The translations under genes were made by a program, and so were the position numbers. 64,000 nt of DNA. Source: Cognataquiflexum rubidum. GTDB taxonomy: Bacteria > Bacteroidota > Bacteroidia > Cytophagales > Cyclobacteriaceae. The first letter of the stretch is position 1. Each line of letters starts with the position of its first letter. The DNA is taken from assembly GCF_022538115.1 (NCBI RefSeq), contig NZ_JAKZAL010000003.1:186001-250000 (forward strand), in the 5' to 3' direction. The notes under the pieces are model-generated. The model was not told the DNA's origin, did no database searches, and saw only the letters and a program-made list of their open reading frames with translations. Shown piece by piece: positions 37,085 to 46,609 of this stretch.

Positions 37085-40000
37085 ATGAGAACCGACACCC
37101 TTTTTAAAGGTATTTTCCTTTCAAGTTTTCTGATAATATCCATTCTCTTTTCCTGCAAAGAAAAGGAAACAGCACCTGTAGATCTTCAGATCACCCAATA
37201 TGACCATGAAGTGGTAAAAAAACAAGCTGCAGAAATTGAGGCGACGGTGACCCCTACCTTGTCTGAGGGGCTTTCTTTGAAGCTTTGGGCGGTGGATTCC
37301 ATGATTATCGATCCTGTTTCCATAAAGGTAACAGATGATGGGACCTTGTATTATGTAAGTTCTGAGCGCTTAGGGCAGTCAGAATTTGACATCCGTGGTC
37401 ATCAAGATTGGGAAATACAGTCCATCAGTTGGCAAAGCGTAGCCGATAGAAAGGCATTTTTGAGGAAAGAGTTTGCACCTGAAAGGAGTGAGGAAAACAA
37501 TTGGCTAAAGGATTTGAACGGTGATGGATCCTATGATTGGAAGGATCTGGCGGTGGAAAAAGAAAGTGTTTATAAGATAAAAGATACCAATGGAGATGGT
37601 TTGGCTGATTGGTCTCAGCGGATTGTATACGATTTTCATGAGGAAGAAACAGATTTGGCTTTGGCAGTTACAGTCCATGAAAATGATGTTTTTATGGGTG
37701 TTGCCCCTGATTTTTGGAGACTACAGGATACCAATGGAGATGGCTTGATGGATAAGAAAACTTCCATTTCTCATGGATACGGAGTCCACGTCGGATTTGG
37801 TTCGCATGGGATGTCGGGCGCCAAAGTCGGACCTGACGGAAGGATTTATTGGGCTATTGGCGATATCGGATTTCACGGAACCGACCAGGACGGAGTTGAG
37901 TGGAATTATCCCAACAGGGGAGTTGTCGTCCGATCAAATCCTGACGGAAGCGACTTTGAAGTGTTTGCGATGGGTGTAAGAAATACCCATGAGTTTACTT
38001 GGGATGAATATAACAACTTGATTTCAGTCGACAATGACGGAGACCACAGGGGAGAAAGTGAGCGATTGGTTTATTTGGTCAACGGATCTGACACCGGATG
38101 GAGGATCAATTGGCAGTTTGGAAAATACCGTGACCCGGACAACAATACTTACAAAGTCTGGATGGACGAAAACATGTACAAGCCAAGACACGAAGGTCAG
38201 GCAGCATACATTACGCCTTGTATCATCAATTATGTCAATGGTCCTACCGGAATGATTTATAACCCGGGAACTGCCTTGGGAGAAAGATGGAAGCAGCACT
38301 TTTTTGTGGTCGAATTCGTAGGAAATCCTGCCCGCTCCGGAATCCATGCTTTTCAGCTGAAGCCTCAGGGGGCAACTTTTGAGCTTGCCAAAACAGAATT
38401 GATCCAGACGGGAATGCTTCCAACCGGTATTGATTTTGGACCTGATGGAGCACTGTATGTGGCCGATTGGATCAATGGTTGGGGCAAAAAAAATTATGGA
38501 CGTATCTGGAAGCTTGATGATACTGAAGGTCAAAATTGGGCAGCACGAAAAGAAACCCAACGTTTGATCACTTTGGACTATTCCAAAATGTCAGAGGAGG
38601 AATTGGAAGGACATCTCTATTATGAGGATGACAGGATCAGACGGAAAGCCCAGTTTGAGCTAGCCAAAAGAGAAGAAAAGGGTGCCAAAGTATTCGAAAA
38701 GGTGATGAATCAGAAGGCCAATCAGATAGCAAGGATACATGCCATCGTCGGTATGAGTCAGATAGCGAGGATGGAGGATATGAAATTTGCGAAGCCATTG
38801 ATCCCATTGCTAAAAGACACTGATCCCGAGATCCGTGCCCAAGCTGCCAAATGGATCGGTGATATCAAATACAAAGACGCAGGAGAATTTTTATTGGCTC
38901 TTTTGGTAGATGAATATCCAAGAGCCAGGTTTTTTGGTGCCGAGGCCATAGGCAGAATCGGTTACACGCCTGCATTTACTTCTTTGGTGGGATTGCTGGA
39001 CACCAACGATAATGAGGATGCCTATATCCGACATGCTGCTTCTTTGGCATTGGCCAGATTGAACCAGGCTGATGAGTTGGTAGCACTCTCCACAGAACCT
39101 AGCAATGCCATCCGTTTGGGTGCTGTATTGGCGTTGAGGAGATTGAGTCATCCCGGAATCCAACAATTTTTGAAGGATCCCGATGAATACATCGTAACCG
39201 AGGCGGCCAGGGCGATCAATGATGATTTTTCTATAGTAGGTGCACTTCCGGCTTTGGGTGACCTGTTGGTTACTACAAAATTTTCGAATGAACCGCTGAT
39301 AAGGAGGGCTATCAGTGCCAACTTAAGGGTAGGTACAGAAAAGTCCATGCAAAATCTTCTTGCTTACATTTCCAAACCAGGAGCGCCTTTGGTGCTGAGA
39401 CAGGAAGCCATTGATGCTTTGGGTACTTGGACCAAGCCTTCGGTTTTGGACAGGGTAGACGGAAGGTTCCGAGGAGAAGTGACACGCGACGGCGCCTTGG
39501 TAAGGACAGCAGCTGCCGCACCTTTGCTTCAAATGTTGAAGGAAAAGGAAAACGGTCTTAAGATTTCAGCGATCAATGCGATCGGAAGGCTTGGAATTCA
39601 GGATGGTTCGGATGAGCTTTTGGCTTTGATCCAAACTGACAAATCTCCTGAAGTCCGGGTAGCATCCATTCAGTCACTTGCCAAAATGAATGCTCCTAAC
39701 ACCGCTTTGGGAATAGAAAAGGCCATTGCCGATGCTGACAAATCAGTAAGGGTAGCGGGCCTCAATCTTCTTGAACAGTTGGATCTTGACAAGGAATTGA
39801 AAGCGAAACTTTTGAATGAAATCATAGAAAAAAGAACCACTGAAGAAAAGCAGGCTGCTTTGGTGGCTTTGGGGAAATTGCCCGTTGAAAATACCAAGTC
39901 TATTTTTGATGGCCTATTTGCACAGATGGCATCAGGAAAACTACCAACAGACATCTTATTGGAACTCTCTGAATCTGTGGATCTATCCAAAGACTCAACC

Positions 40001-40504
40001 TTAGCACAAGGGTACCAAAAAGCTGCCGATCAGCTTTGGAAAGGGGATATCTTGGCCTCTTACCAAAGCAGTCTCAACGGCGGGGATGAAATCAAAGGAA
40101 GGGGAATATTCTTCCAATCACAGACCGGTCAGTGTATGCGCTGCCATGCGTATGACGACATGGGCGGAAATGTAGGCCCGATGATCAATGGTGTTGGGAG
40201 AAAGCTAAGCAGACAGGAAATATTGGAATCGCTTATTGATCCAAGCAAAAGAATAGCTCCGGGATACGGAATCGTCATGCTGGAATTGAACAACGGCAAG
40301 GCGTTAAACGGTGTATTGGAGAAGGAAACGAATACTTCCCTTTTGGTCCAAATGGGCAACCAACCCGATACCCTCATCCAAAAGAAAGACATCAAAAGCC
40401 AAAAAATGGGAGCTTCCTCCATGCCGGATATGAAAGCAGTCCTGAGTCGAAGAGAAATCAGGGATTTGGTGAGTTACCTCGTCACTTTGAAGGAAGATTT
40501 TTGA
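37085..40504 (+). CDS. PVC-type heme-binding lipoprotein with HEAT repeats
   Basis: The ATG at 37085 gives 1139 residues. The signal ends in ILFSC, a lipobox, so the protein is a lipoprotein. Residues 45-490 form a PVC-type dehydrogenase-like propeller domain (TLYYVSSERL, GPDGRIYWAIGD, GPDGALYVADWINGWG); 510-900 are HEAT-type repeats; the c-type heme site CMRCH is at 1017-1021. Such proteins are common in Planctomycetes and Cytophagales and are thought to work in periplasmic sugar or polysaccharide oxidation, but the exact role is unknown. Its stop overlaps the TTG start of the PIG-L gene. Confidence 0.83.
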   Translation: MRTDTLFKGIFLSSFLIISILFSCKEKETAPVDLQITQYDHEVVKKQAAEIEATVTPTLSEGLSLKLWAVDSMIIDPVSIKVTDDGTLYYVSSERLGQSEFDIRGHQDWEIQSISWQSVADRKAFLRKEFAPERSEENNWLKDLNGDGSYDWKDLAVEKESVYKIKDTNGDGLADWSQRIVYDFHEEETDLALAVTVHENDVFMGVAPDFWRLQDTNGDGLMDKKTSISHGYGVHVGFGSHGMSGAKVGPDGRIYWAIGDIGFHGTDQDGVEWNYPNRGVVVRSNPDGSDFEVFAMGVRNTHEFTWDEYNNLISVDNDGDHRGESERLVYLVNGSDTGWRINWQFGKYRDPDNNTYKVWMDENMYKPRHEGQAAYITPCIINYVNGPTGMIYNPGTALGERWKQHFFVVEFVGNPARSGIHAFQLKPQGATFELAKTELIQTGMLPTGIDFGPDGALYVADWINGWGKKNYGRIWKLDDTEGQNWAARKETQRLITLDYSKMSEEELEGHLYYEDDRIRRKAQFELAKREEKGAKVFEKVMNQKANQIARIHAIVGMSQIARMEDMKFAKPLIPLLKDTDPEIRAQAAKWIGDIKYKDAGEFLLALLVDEYPRARFFGAEAIGRIGYTPAFTSLVGLLDTNDNEDAYIRHAASLALARLNQADELVALSTEPSNAIRLGAVLALRRLSHPGIQQFLKDPDEYIVTEAARAINDDFSIVGALPALGDLLVTTKFSNEPLIRRAISANLRVGTEKSMQNLLAYISKPGAPLVLRQEAIDALGTWTKPSVLDRVDGRFRGEVTRDGALVRTAAAAPLLQMLKEKENGLKISAINAIGRLGIQDGSDELLALIQTDKSPEVRVASIQSLAKMNAPNTALGIEKAIADADKSVRVAGLNLLEQLDLDKELKAKLLNEIIEKRTTEEKQAALVALGKLPVENTKSIFDGLFAQMASGKLPTDILLELSESVDLSKDSTLAQGYQKAADQLWKGDILASYQSSLNGGDEIKGRGIFFQSQTGQCMRCHAYDDMGGNVGPMINGVGRKLSRQEILESLIDPSKRIAPGYGIVMLELNNGKALNGVLEKETNTSLLVQMGNQPDTLIQKKDIKSQKMGASSMPDMKAVLSRREIRDLVSYLVTLKEDF

Positions 40505-41349
40505 AAAGGGTAGGTACTATATTTCTGATTTCAATCCTTGTCTTTACCGGGATAAGTGTAGGATTGATTTGGTGGGGAAAATCCATGCTCTACAATGCAG
40601 ATATTCCCCAAAAGACACACCTATTGGAAGATTCTCAATCCCAAAAGGTGATGGTCTTTTTCGCCCATCCTGATGACGAGATTGCAGTAGGAGGCACTTT
40701 GCTTGATTTACGAAAGCAAGGGCATGAGTTAGTGATGGTTTATTTGACCAAAGGGGAAGCCGGCCCAACAGGCGGCTTGGTAAAGCAGGAGGAACTTGGT
40801 GAGGCAAGATCACAGGAAATGAAAAAGGTTTCGGAGGTTTTGGGTGCAGAAAAACTGGTGATGTTTGATTTTCCTGACAGTGGTCTTAAGGACTTGCCTT
40901 TGGATACTTTTAAAATCGTGGCTAGGGAAATGATCGAAAAGCACCGGCCTGATGTGGTAATCAGTTACGACAGTAAAGTCGGTCTTTACGGACATCCTGA
41001 CCATAGGATGGTTTCCCAAGCGATGGAGGAAGTTTTCCTTGAGGATAAAAATAAACCGGGATTTCCGGTCAAAAAACTTTATCAAGTCACTTTATCCCCC
41101 AAACAGATTGAAATTGCTTTGAAAATTGCTCCCGGCTTTCAAAGAAATTATCCCAAGACAGGAGAGGGATTGCCGGTTCCCGATTTTTCGGTTGGGACCA
41201 CAGCCTATTTCTCCACTTTGGTCAGGATGATGGAAGCACATGCCACCCAAGAGGAGGTTTTCCGGGATTTGTTGCCTTACCGGGAACAGGTGCCGGAATT
41301 CATCTATTCAAGGATTTTTGACAGGGAGTATTTTTATGAAGTGAAGTAG
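40501..41349 (+). CDS. PIG-L family deacetylase, membrane anchored
   Basis: A 282-residue protein starting at a TTG (40501), which shares TTGA with the stop of the heme protein gene, so translation is coupled. The N-terminal helix (residues 4-26) anchors it. Zn motifs AHPDDE (55-60) and GHPDHRMV (164-171) define the LmbE/PIG-L fold, which removes N-acetyl groups from N-acetylglucosamine-type sugars. The coupling with an extracytoplasmic heme/HEAT protein suggests joint work on a carbohydrate or cell-surface sugar. No ATG in frame could serve as an alternative near the start. Confidence 0.85.
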   Translation: MKRVGTIFLISILVFTGISVGLIWWGKSMLYNADIPQKTHLLEDSQSQKVMVFFAHPDDEIAVGGTLLDLRKQGHELVMVYLTKGEAGPTGGLVKQEELGEARSQEMKKVSEVLGAEKLVMFDFPDSGLKDLPLDTFKIVAREMIEKHRPDVVISYDSKVGLYGHPDHRMVSQAMEEVFLEDKNKPGFPVKKLYQVTLSPKQIEIALKIAPGFQRNYPKTGEGLPVPDFSVGTTAYFSTLVRMMEAHATQEEVFRDLLPYREQVPEFIYSRIFDREYFYEVK

Positions 41350-41393
41350 ATTCCAGGATAGAAATGCCGTTTAGAAAATAAAAAAATTCAATT

Positions 41394-41687
41394 ATGATAA
41401 GACATACGGTTGTTTTCAGACTCAAATTTCCCAAAGGTTCATCCGAAGAAAGGGAGTTTCTACAAGCGGCTGCTGCCTTGGCATTGATTCCGGGAGTTCA
41501 AAAATTCGAATCCCTCAGACAAATCAGCAAGAAAAATGATTTTGATTATGGGCTGTCCATGGAGTTTGATTCGGAAAGTGATTATGATTCCTATAACAAT
41601 CACCCCGACCATTCAAAATTTGTAAATGACTTTTGGGTAAATTCCGTTGAAAAATTTTTGGAGATCGATTATAAGGTGATCAAATAA
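41394..41687 (+). CDS. Dabb family protein (stress-responsive A/B barrel)
   Basis: A 97-residue single Dabb domain: MIRHTVVFRLKFPKGSSEE, the central PGVQKFES and the end HPDHSKFVNDFW are typical. The small barrel dimerises and is of unknown biochemical role in bacteria. It lies 44 bases after the PIG-L gene and may belong to the same transcript. Confidence 0.85.
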   Translation: MIRHTVVFRLKFPKGSSEEREFLQAAAALALIPGVQKFESLRQISKKNDFDYGLSMEFDSESDYDSYNNHPDHSKFVNDFWVNSVEKFLEIDYKVIK

Positions 41688-41761
41688 GAAAACAATCCTT
41701 TGGGGACAAACCCGAAAGAAATGCCTGAATAGACGGTAATTTTTTTTGAATTGCGGGAATG

Positions 41762-42289
41762 TTATTTGACCAGGGTTATTTCAATGGCAAATTCGACTTC
41801 CTCATTCCTTCCATCTGTGTTGACATCATAAGACTCAGACTCATCCAAAACAAGAACCAGTCTGTTATTGGTCAAGGTAGTAACATCAAAGTCTTGGTCG
41901 CCGTTGACCGAATCCAGCACCAGCTTGGTATTGTTGTTTTGAAGGCTATATGTCCCCGAATCCTCCTCCACACCATCGACTCGGACTACGTAAGTACCAT
42001 CGGCATTAAAAGTAAATTTGGTAGTTTCCAATTCTGCCTCTTCAATAATTCCCGAAAGGAAAAGGGCCTGCACAGATTGTGCTACTTGGGGGGAAAGGCC
42101 CATAACGGAGGTCAGGTAGGTCAGTGCCGGTTGACCGTTGATAGTAGCTTCTTGAAGAGAATAGGAATCAAAACTCCATGTTCCCACGATAGTCGCAGAG
42201 GGGGAATCATCCTCACTCATACATGATCCCAAAAATGAAAACGCGGCGATAAGTACCACGAAAAAGGTGAATTTAACGTTCTTGATCAT
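41762..42289 (-). CDS. Lipocalin-like lipoprotein
   Basis: A 175-residue protein with a lipobox (FSFLGSC) and a small beta-barrel layout: IVGTWSFDSYSLQEATING at the start, FTFNADGTYVVRVDGVEEDSGTYSLQNNNTKLVLDS in the middle. This is the lipocalin-like style seen in many Bacteroidota lipoproteins of unknown function (DUF4923/DUF5004-like). It would sit in the outer or inner membrane facing the periplasm. It is convergent with the Dabb gene. Confidence 0.75.
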   Translation of the reverse strand: MIKNVKFTFFVVLIAAFSFLGSCMSEDDSPSATIVGTWSFDSYSLQEATINGQPALTYLTSVMGLSPQVAQSVQALFLSGIIEEAELETTKFTFNADGTYVVRVDGVEEDSGTYSLQNNNTKLVLDSVNGDQDFDVTTLTNNRLVLVLDESESYDVNTDGRNEEVEFAIEITLVK

Positions 42290-42384
42290 AACCTAACAGG
42301 TTTATAGATTCTAAATAAATCTCATAAATCTACAGAATAAACCGGAAATATTAAAACCAGAATGATTTAAACACAATTTTGATT

Positions 42385-43584
42385 TTAGTAGATCAGGTAT
42401 TTTTTACGTGAAATTTTGAAGGCATCCAGGTCTTTTTGCCAGGATGCTTTGATTTCGGCTTCGCTTTTTCCGGCCAGAATATCCTTTCTTAATTGGTCAC
42501 TTCCAGCCAATTTGTCAAAAAAATTATTGAAGAACTTTTCCTTCTTTCCTGAAATTTCATAAGCCTCCAACAGGTATTTCAAAGTAAACTGATGGGTCAA
42601 TGGTTCCTTTCTCAGATCCCTGCCATAGCACTTTTTATCCTGCTGTGGCGGAGTTTTGGACATGCCATCGATACTTACAGGAGTGAAGGTGAAATCCCCG
42701 AACTTGGGATCGGGATAGCCATATACCTGAAATGGAAAATAGGTTCCCCGACCCAAAGAGACATCTGTCCCTTCAAAATAACAAAGTGTCGGGTATAGCC
42801 GGATGGCCGTATCATTGGGAAGGTTTGGAGAAGGTTTGACAGGCAGGCTATAAGCCATACTGCGGTTCCAGTTTTTGACTGGAATGACTTGGATGTCGCT
42901 TTTTACGCCTCCTTTCAGCCAACCTTCACCATTGATCATCTGGGCCAATTCCCCTACAGTCAGGCCATGGACCACAGGAATGGGATGCATGCCAACAAAA
43001 CTTTCATATCCCTTTTTGAGAACAGGGCCATCGATATAGTTGCCATTGGGATTGGGTCTGTCAAAAATCAACATTGGCTTTTTGTTTTCGGCGCAGCTTT
43101 CCATCACATAATGCATGGTGCTGATGAAGGTATAAAACCTGATACCGACATCCTGCAAGTCATAGACGAGGACATCAATATCCTTTAACGTTTCGGCAGA
43201 GGGCTTTTTATTGTTTCCATACAGCGATACTATCGGCAATCCGGTGCGCTTGTCAATTTCTGAATTGACCACTTCGCCTGCATCTGCATCTCCCCGGAAT
43301 CCATGTTCGGGGACAAAAACCTTGACCACTTCAATCCCTTGGGACATCAGAAAATCTACTAAGTGAATGTTGTTTTTAGAAGTAAGGATGGAAGTCTGAT
43401 TGACTACCAAGCCGACTTTTTTTCCTTTCAAAAGAGGAAGGTAAATCTCAGGTTGGTCGGCAGCCGGCAAGATCATGTTTTGATTTTGGGACTGGATTTC
43501 AGGTTCAGGTTGGGTTTTTGTTTTGCAAAATGCCAGACTCTGAAGGAAAAATGTGGCGAGTATGATTATTTTGAATGGCTTCAT
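42385..43584 (-). CDS. DUF1343 protein, exo-beta-N-acetylmuramidase NamZ type
   Basis: The ATG at 43584 gives 399 residues with a lipobox (SLAFC). DUF1343 signatures: GKKVGLVVNQTS, FVPEHGFRGDADAGE, LPIVSLYG, DLQDVGIRFYTFISTMHYV, FDRPNPNG and LFEGTDVSLGRGT-like FEGTDVSLGRGTYFPF. Family members cleave N-acetylmuramic acid from peptidoglycan fragments, which suggests wall recycling in the periplasm. A longer reading to 43626 would overlap the divergent permease start and is not needed. Confidence 0.9.
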   Translation of the reverse strand: MKPFKIIILATFFLQSLAFCKTKTQPEPEIQSQNQNMILPAADQPEIYLPLLKGKKVGLVVNQTSILTSKNNIHLVDFLMSQGIEVVKVFVPEHGFRGDADAGEVVNSEIDKRTGLPIVSLYGNNKKPSAETLKDIDVLVYDLQDVGIRFYTFISTMHYVMESCAENKKPMLIFDRPNPNGNYIDGPVLKKGYESFVGMHPIPVVHGLTVGELAQMINGEGWLKGGVKSDIQVIPVKNWNRSMAYSLPVKPSPNLPNDTAIRLYPTLCYFEGTDVSLGRGTYFPFQVYGYPDPKFGDFTFTPVSIDGMSKTPPQQDKKCYGRDLRKEPLTHQFTLKYLLEAYEISGKKEKFFNNFFDKLAGSDQLRKDILAGKSEAEIKASWQKDLDAFKISRKKYLIY

Positions 43585-43625
43585 AGTTACTTTGCGGTAG
43601 AATTTCAACCAAATAAACAAAATCA

Positions 43626-44843
43626 TTGAACCTTTCCTATTTCATTGCCAAGAGAATCAGTTTTAAGAGGACAGGCGGTTTTACCGGAACAATCCATCGC
43701 ATAGCAGTTGCATCCGTGGCAATCGGAATAGCGGTGTCTTTGGTTTCTTTCATGATTTTGGGTGGTTTTCAGGATAAAATCTCCGAGAAGGTTTTTTCAT
43801 TTACAGGACATTATCAGGTTCAAAAGTTTGTCTCCGGTAATGCATTCGAAGAAAGCCCCACTTCAACCAATTCTGATTTTTATAAGGATTACCCCAAAAA
43901 TCAACTGATCAGCCATGTTCAGGTTTATGCACACAAGCCAGGTCTGCTAAAAGGTGACGAAGAAGTGGAGGGGGTTTTGATGAAAGGAATAGGGCCTGAC
44001 TTTGATACGCTGGACTTTCAGAATTCCATCATCAAAGGGAGGTTTATCCAGTTTTCCGATTCCAGTGCTTCCAATGAAATCCTTGTTAGCCGCAAAATCG
44101 CTGACAAACTTAAATTGGAAGTTGGAGAAAGGATTACCATGTACTTTGTGCAGGAACCGCCAAGATTCAGGAGGTTTGAGATTGTCGGACTTTACGAAAC
44201 ATTTTTGGAAAATTTCGATGACAAAATCATCATCGGGGACATTCAGACCATCCGAAACCTTAATGGCTGGTCCGATGACCAAGTAGGAGGTTTTGAAATT
44301 TTTGTCCACGACAATAAAAAGTTGGATGAAATGGCTGAACCTATTTATAATTCTCTCGACTTTGACCTCAAGCTGATCAAAGTGACTGACAAGTACATCG
44401 AGATTTTTGATTGGCTGATTTTGCTCAATAACAATGTGTACATATTTCTTGGGTTGATTCTGTTCGTTGCCGCCTTCAATATGGTGTCGATTTTATTTAT
44501 CCTGATCATGGAAAGAACCCAGATGATCGGGATACTAAAGGCCTTGGGATCTACCAACAAACAGATCAGGAAGATTTTTGTCTGGAACGGAGTCAGGATT
44601 ATCGAAAGGGGATTGCTGATTGGCAATGCCATTGCGATTGGTTTTGGATTGCTTCAGGATAAGTTCCGACTTGTGGCTCTCGATCCTGAAAGTTATTACA
44701 TGACCTTTGTCCCGATTTCATGGAATTGGCCCGTCTTTTTTATTCTCAATGCAGCTGTACTACTGGTGACAACTCTGGTGTTGTTTATCCCTGCAATGCT
44801 GATCAGCAATATCCAACCGATCAAAGCTATACGGTTTGATTGA
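43626..44843 (+). CDS. ABC transporter permease, LolC/LolE (FtsX) type
   Basis: A 405-residue protein starting at TTG 43626, which gives the standard opening NLSYFIAKRISF; there is no ATG before the first helix. One helix near residues 17-40, a large periplasmic domain, and three C-terminal helices with MERTQMIGILKALGSTNKQIRKIF, the FtsX-type coupling loop, complete the family pattern. It would belong to a lipoprotein release or similar ABC system with an ATPase that is not in the window. It is divergent from the DUF1343 gene (a 41-base gap) and its 3' end overlaps the convergent GT2 gene by 17 bases. Confidence 0.88.
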   Translation: MNLSYFIAKRISFKRTGGFTGTIHRIAVASVAIGIAVSLVSFMILGGFQDKISEKVFSFTGHYQVQKFVSGNAFEESPTSTNSDFYKDYPKNQLISHVQVYAHKPGLLKGDEEVEGVLMKGIGPDFDTLDFQNSIIKGRFIQFSDSSASNEILVSRKIADKLKLEVGERITMYFVQEPPRFRRFEIVGLYETFLENFDDKIIIGDIQTIRNLNGWSDDQVGGFEIFVHDNKKLDEMAEPIYNSLDFDLKLIKVTDKYIEIFDWLILLNNNVYIFLGLILFVAAFNMVSILFILIMERTQMIGILKALGSTNKQIRKIFVWNGVRIIERGLLIGNAIAIGFGLLQDKFRLVALDPESYYMTFVPISWNWPVFFILNAAVLLVTTLVLFIPAMLISNIQPIKAIRFD

Positions 44844-45573
44844 CCTTATAAGTCTTGAAAAAGCTTAAAAATTTCATGTAGATCACTCCCCAAACAGCCT
44901 CTTTGAAAATGTGGGTGTTCATCTTGGAAGTTCCCTTGGTGCGGTCTGTGAATATAATGGGTACTTCTTTGATCTTGAATCCAAGTTTCCAGGTAGTGAA
45001 TTTCATCTCAATCTGAAAAGCGTATCCGATGAACTTGATCCTATCCAACCTGATGCTTTCCAAAACCTTCCTCGTGTAGCATTTGAATCCTGCCGTGGCA
45101 TCTTTGATCGGCATACCGGTGATAAACTGCACGTATTTGCTCGCAAAGAAAGACATCAAAACCCTTCCCATCGGCCAGTTGACCACGTTGACGCCTGTAA
45201 TGTAGCGTGAGCCGATTGCCATGTCATAACCGTCTTCAGCACAGGCTTTATACAATCTGACAAGGTCTGCGGGATTATGGGAAAAGTCGGCATCCATCTC
45301 AAAAACGTATTGATAGCCATTGACCAATGCATAGTGGAAACCTTCGATGTAAGCGGTTCCTAAGCCAAGCTTGCCTGTCCTTTGGATCAGGTGGATCCTG
45401 TCGGGAAATTCTTTTTGTAATTTCTTTACTTCTGCTGCAGTCCCATCAGGTGAATTGTCATCTATGATCAGGAGTTCGAATTTTCCATCCAACTCCATGA
45501 CAGCCTTGCTGATGTCATGGATGTTTTCCAGCTCATTGTAGGTGGGGATGATGACAAGTTTTTCTCTGTTCAT
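44827..45573 (-). CDS. GT2 polyprenol-phosphate mannosyltransferase-like
   Basis: A 248-residue soluble GT2 enzyme: VIIPTYNELENIHD, IDDNSPDGTA and FEMDADFSHNP are the nucleotide-sugar blocks, and GFKCYTRKVLE, IGYAFQIEMKF and IFTDRTKGTSKM follow as in polyprenol monophosphomannose synthases. It would transfer mannose or a related sugar from GDP-sugar to polyprenyl phosphate at the inner membrane. Its upstream gap is where the repeat-flanked island begins. Confidence 0.9.
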   Translation of the reverse strand: MNREKLVIIPTYNELENIHDISKAVMELDGKFELLIIDDNSPDGTAAEVKKLQKEFPDRIHLIQRTGKLGLGTAYIEGFHYALVNGYQYVFEMDADFSHNPADLVRLYKACAEDGYDMAIGSRYITGVNVVNWPMGRVLMSFFASKYVQFITGMPIKDATAGFKCYTRKVLESIRLDRIKFIGYAFQIEMKFTTWKLGFKIKEVPIIFTDRTKGTSKMNTHIFKEAVWGVIYMKFLSFFKTYKVNQTV

Positions 45574-45587
45574 AAAATTCGAAACCC

Positions 45588-45713
45588 AAAAATATGATTA
45601 AAAGCATGGAATTGTAAGCGCCGAGAGATTTTATGCAAAAATTACCATATAATTGCCTCCTGAAAAATTCGCCCAAAATCATGAAAATTGCTGTAATCAC
45701 CTATGAGGCAAGA
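45588..45713 (+). repeat. Left 126-bp direct repeat
   Basis: Identical at 116 of 126 positions to 47306-47431, without gaps. The segment begins AAAAATATGATTA, includes ATTTTATGCAAAAATTA and ends GAGGCAAGA. The first 11 codons of the ATP-grasp gene are included. The two copies bracket the toxin-antitoxin island. Confidence 0.92.
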
Positions 45714-45716
45714 TGA
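45681..45716 (+). pseudogene. Truncated copy of the ATP-grasp gene start
   Basis: ATG at 45681 opens the same 11 residues (MKIAVITYEAR) as the intact ATP-grasp gene and then meets TGA at 45714. It is a fragment created by the 126-bp duplication and is not a real gene by itself. The 165 bases after it, to 45881, contain no further coding region that I can support. Confidence 0.8.
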
Positions 45717-45881
45717 TTCTACTTTGGGTTTGAAATGTCAATTATGATTGGTATTCGTGGTAATCAGCGCACCTTTGAGAGGCAAATGCAGCTATTTGAA
45801 TGAGGAGGTATTTATAGGTTTTGATTAAGGGAGACTATCTTCATGTTCATTTAAGGGAAATTGATTTAATTCAATTTCCAA

Positions 45882-46280
45882 TCACCAGTTGATTAATTGA
45901 ATTTCGGGTAACAAAGCAAAATGACTATCCCGAGTTACCAATGGTATAGTATGTTCTATAGCCAATGCGCCAATCCAAATATCATTTTCTGGGATTGGAG
46001 TTCCTTTGGATTTCAACTCCTTTTTCAACCGTCCGTAAATCAAAGCAGTTTGGTCGCTTGTGTTTAGAATAATAGAGAGGTCTAGAAATTTTTTAATGAA
46101 AGCCATCTGATGAAAACTATGATCGGAATTTTCAGCTCCAAAATACAATTCTCCAAGAGCAAAAATTGGGAGATATATTATATTAGCCTTATCAATCTCA
46201 ATAGCTATTTCTCTTTTTCCTCTAAAAAGGTCGATAACGACATTGGTGTCCAAAAGAAAAGAATTATTTCCAGTCATCAT
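45882..46280 (-). CDS. PIN-domain toxin (VapC-like) in the island
   Basis: From ATG 46280 it has 132 residues: NSFLLDTNVVIDLFRGKRE at the N-terminus, LGELYFGAE in the middle, and ENDIWIGALAIEHTIPLVTRDSHF at the end, the standard VapC PIN active-site acidic residues. It overlaps the antitoxin gene by 17 bases, so translation is coupled. Reading from 46307 adds an unneeded N-terminus. Target RNA unknown. It is the second of three PIN systems in the window, and unlike the others it is inside a repeat-bounded insertion. Confidence 0.88.
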   Translation of the reverse strand: MMTGNNSFLLDTNVVIDLFRGKREIAIEIDKANIIYLPIFALGELYFGAENSDHSFHQMAFIKKFLDLSIILNTSDQTALIYGRLKKELKSKGTPIPENDIWIGALAIEHTIPLVTRDSHFALLPEIQLINW

Positions 46281-46491
46281 CGTTGATGTTTTCGCAACCG
46301 GATTCAATTACTTTTTCCAAAGCCTCAGCCTCTTCCTTGTCCAATACACCCAATAATTCAAATGCGGAAGGCTTATTCGAAGGTGCTGGTTTTTGATCAT
46401 CCAATACTGAGGCCAACAAATTAATTACCCTCTCATCATTGACAAAAATAAGTTTTTCAATCAATTTCAATTTTTTGGCTCGAATATCCAT
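46264..46491 (-). CDS. Antitoxin partner of the island PIN toxin
   Basis: The ATG at 46491 gives 75 residues: MDIRAKKLKLIEKLIFVNDERVI is a helix-rich N-terminus, followed by LLASVLDDQ, a Pro-Ser linker, and an acidic C-terminus rich in Glu and Asp (DKEEAEALEKVIESG) that likely folds onto the toxin. No classical DNA-binding domain is obvious; it belongs to a small type common in Bacteroidota. The gene is coupled to the PIN toxin through a 17-base overlap. The longer reading to 46539 would lack support. Confidence 0.75.
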   Translation of the reverse strand: MDIRAKKLKLIEKLIFVNDERVINLLASVLDDQKPAPSNKPSAFELLGVLDKEEAEALEKVIESGCENINDDDWK

Positions 46492-46609
46492 AGTATCGGG
46501 ATTGTTTCCGAATATCGGAAATATTGTGTTTAGTATCAAATAGTGAATTGGGTAAGACTTATAAAAAGAGTATGGTATGTCATTAAAAATGATTGACTTT
46601 TATATGGTT

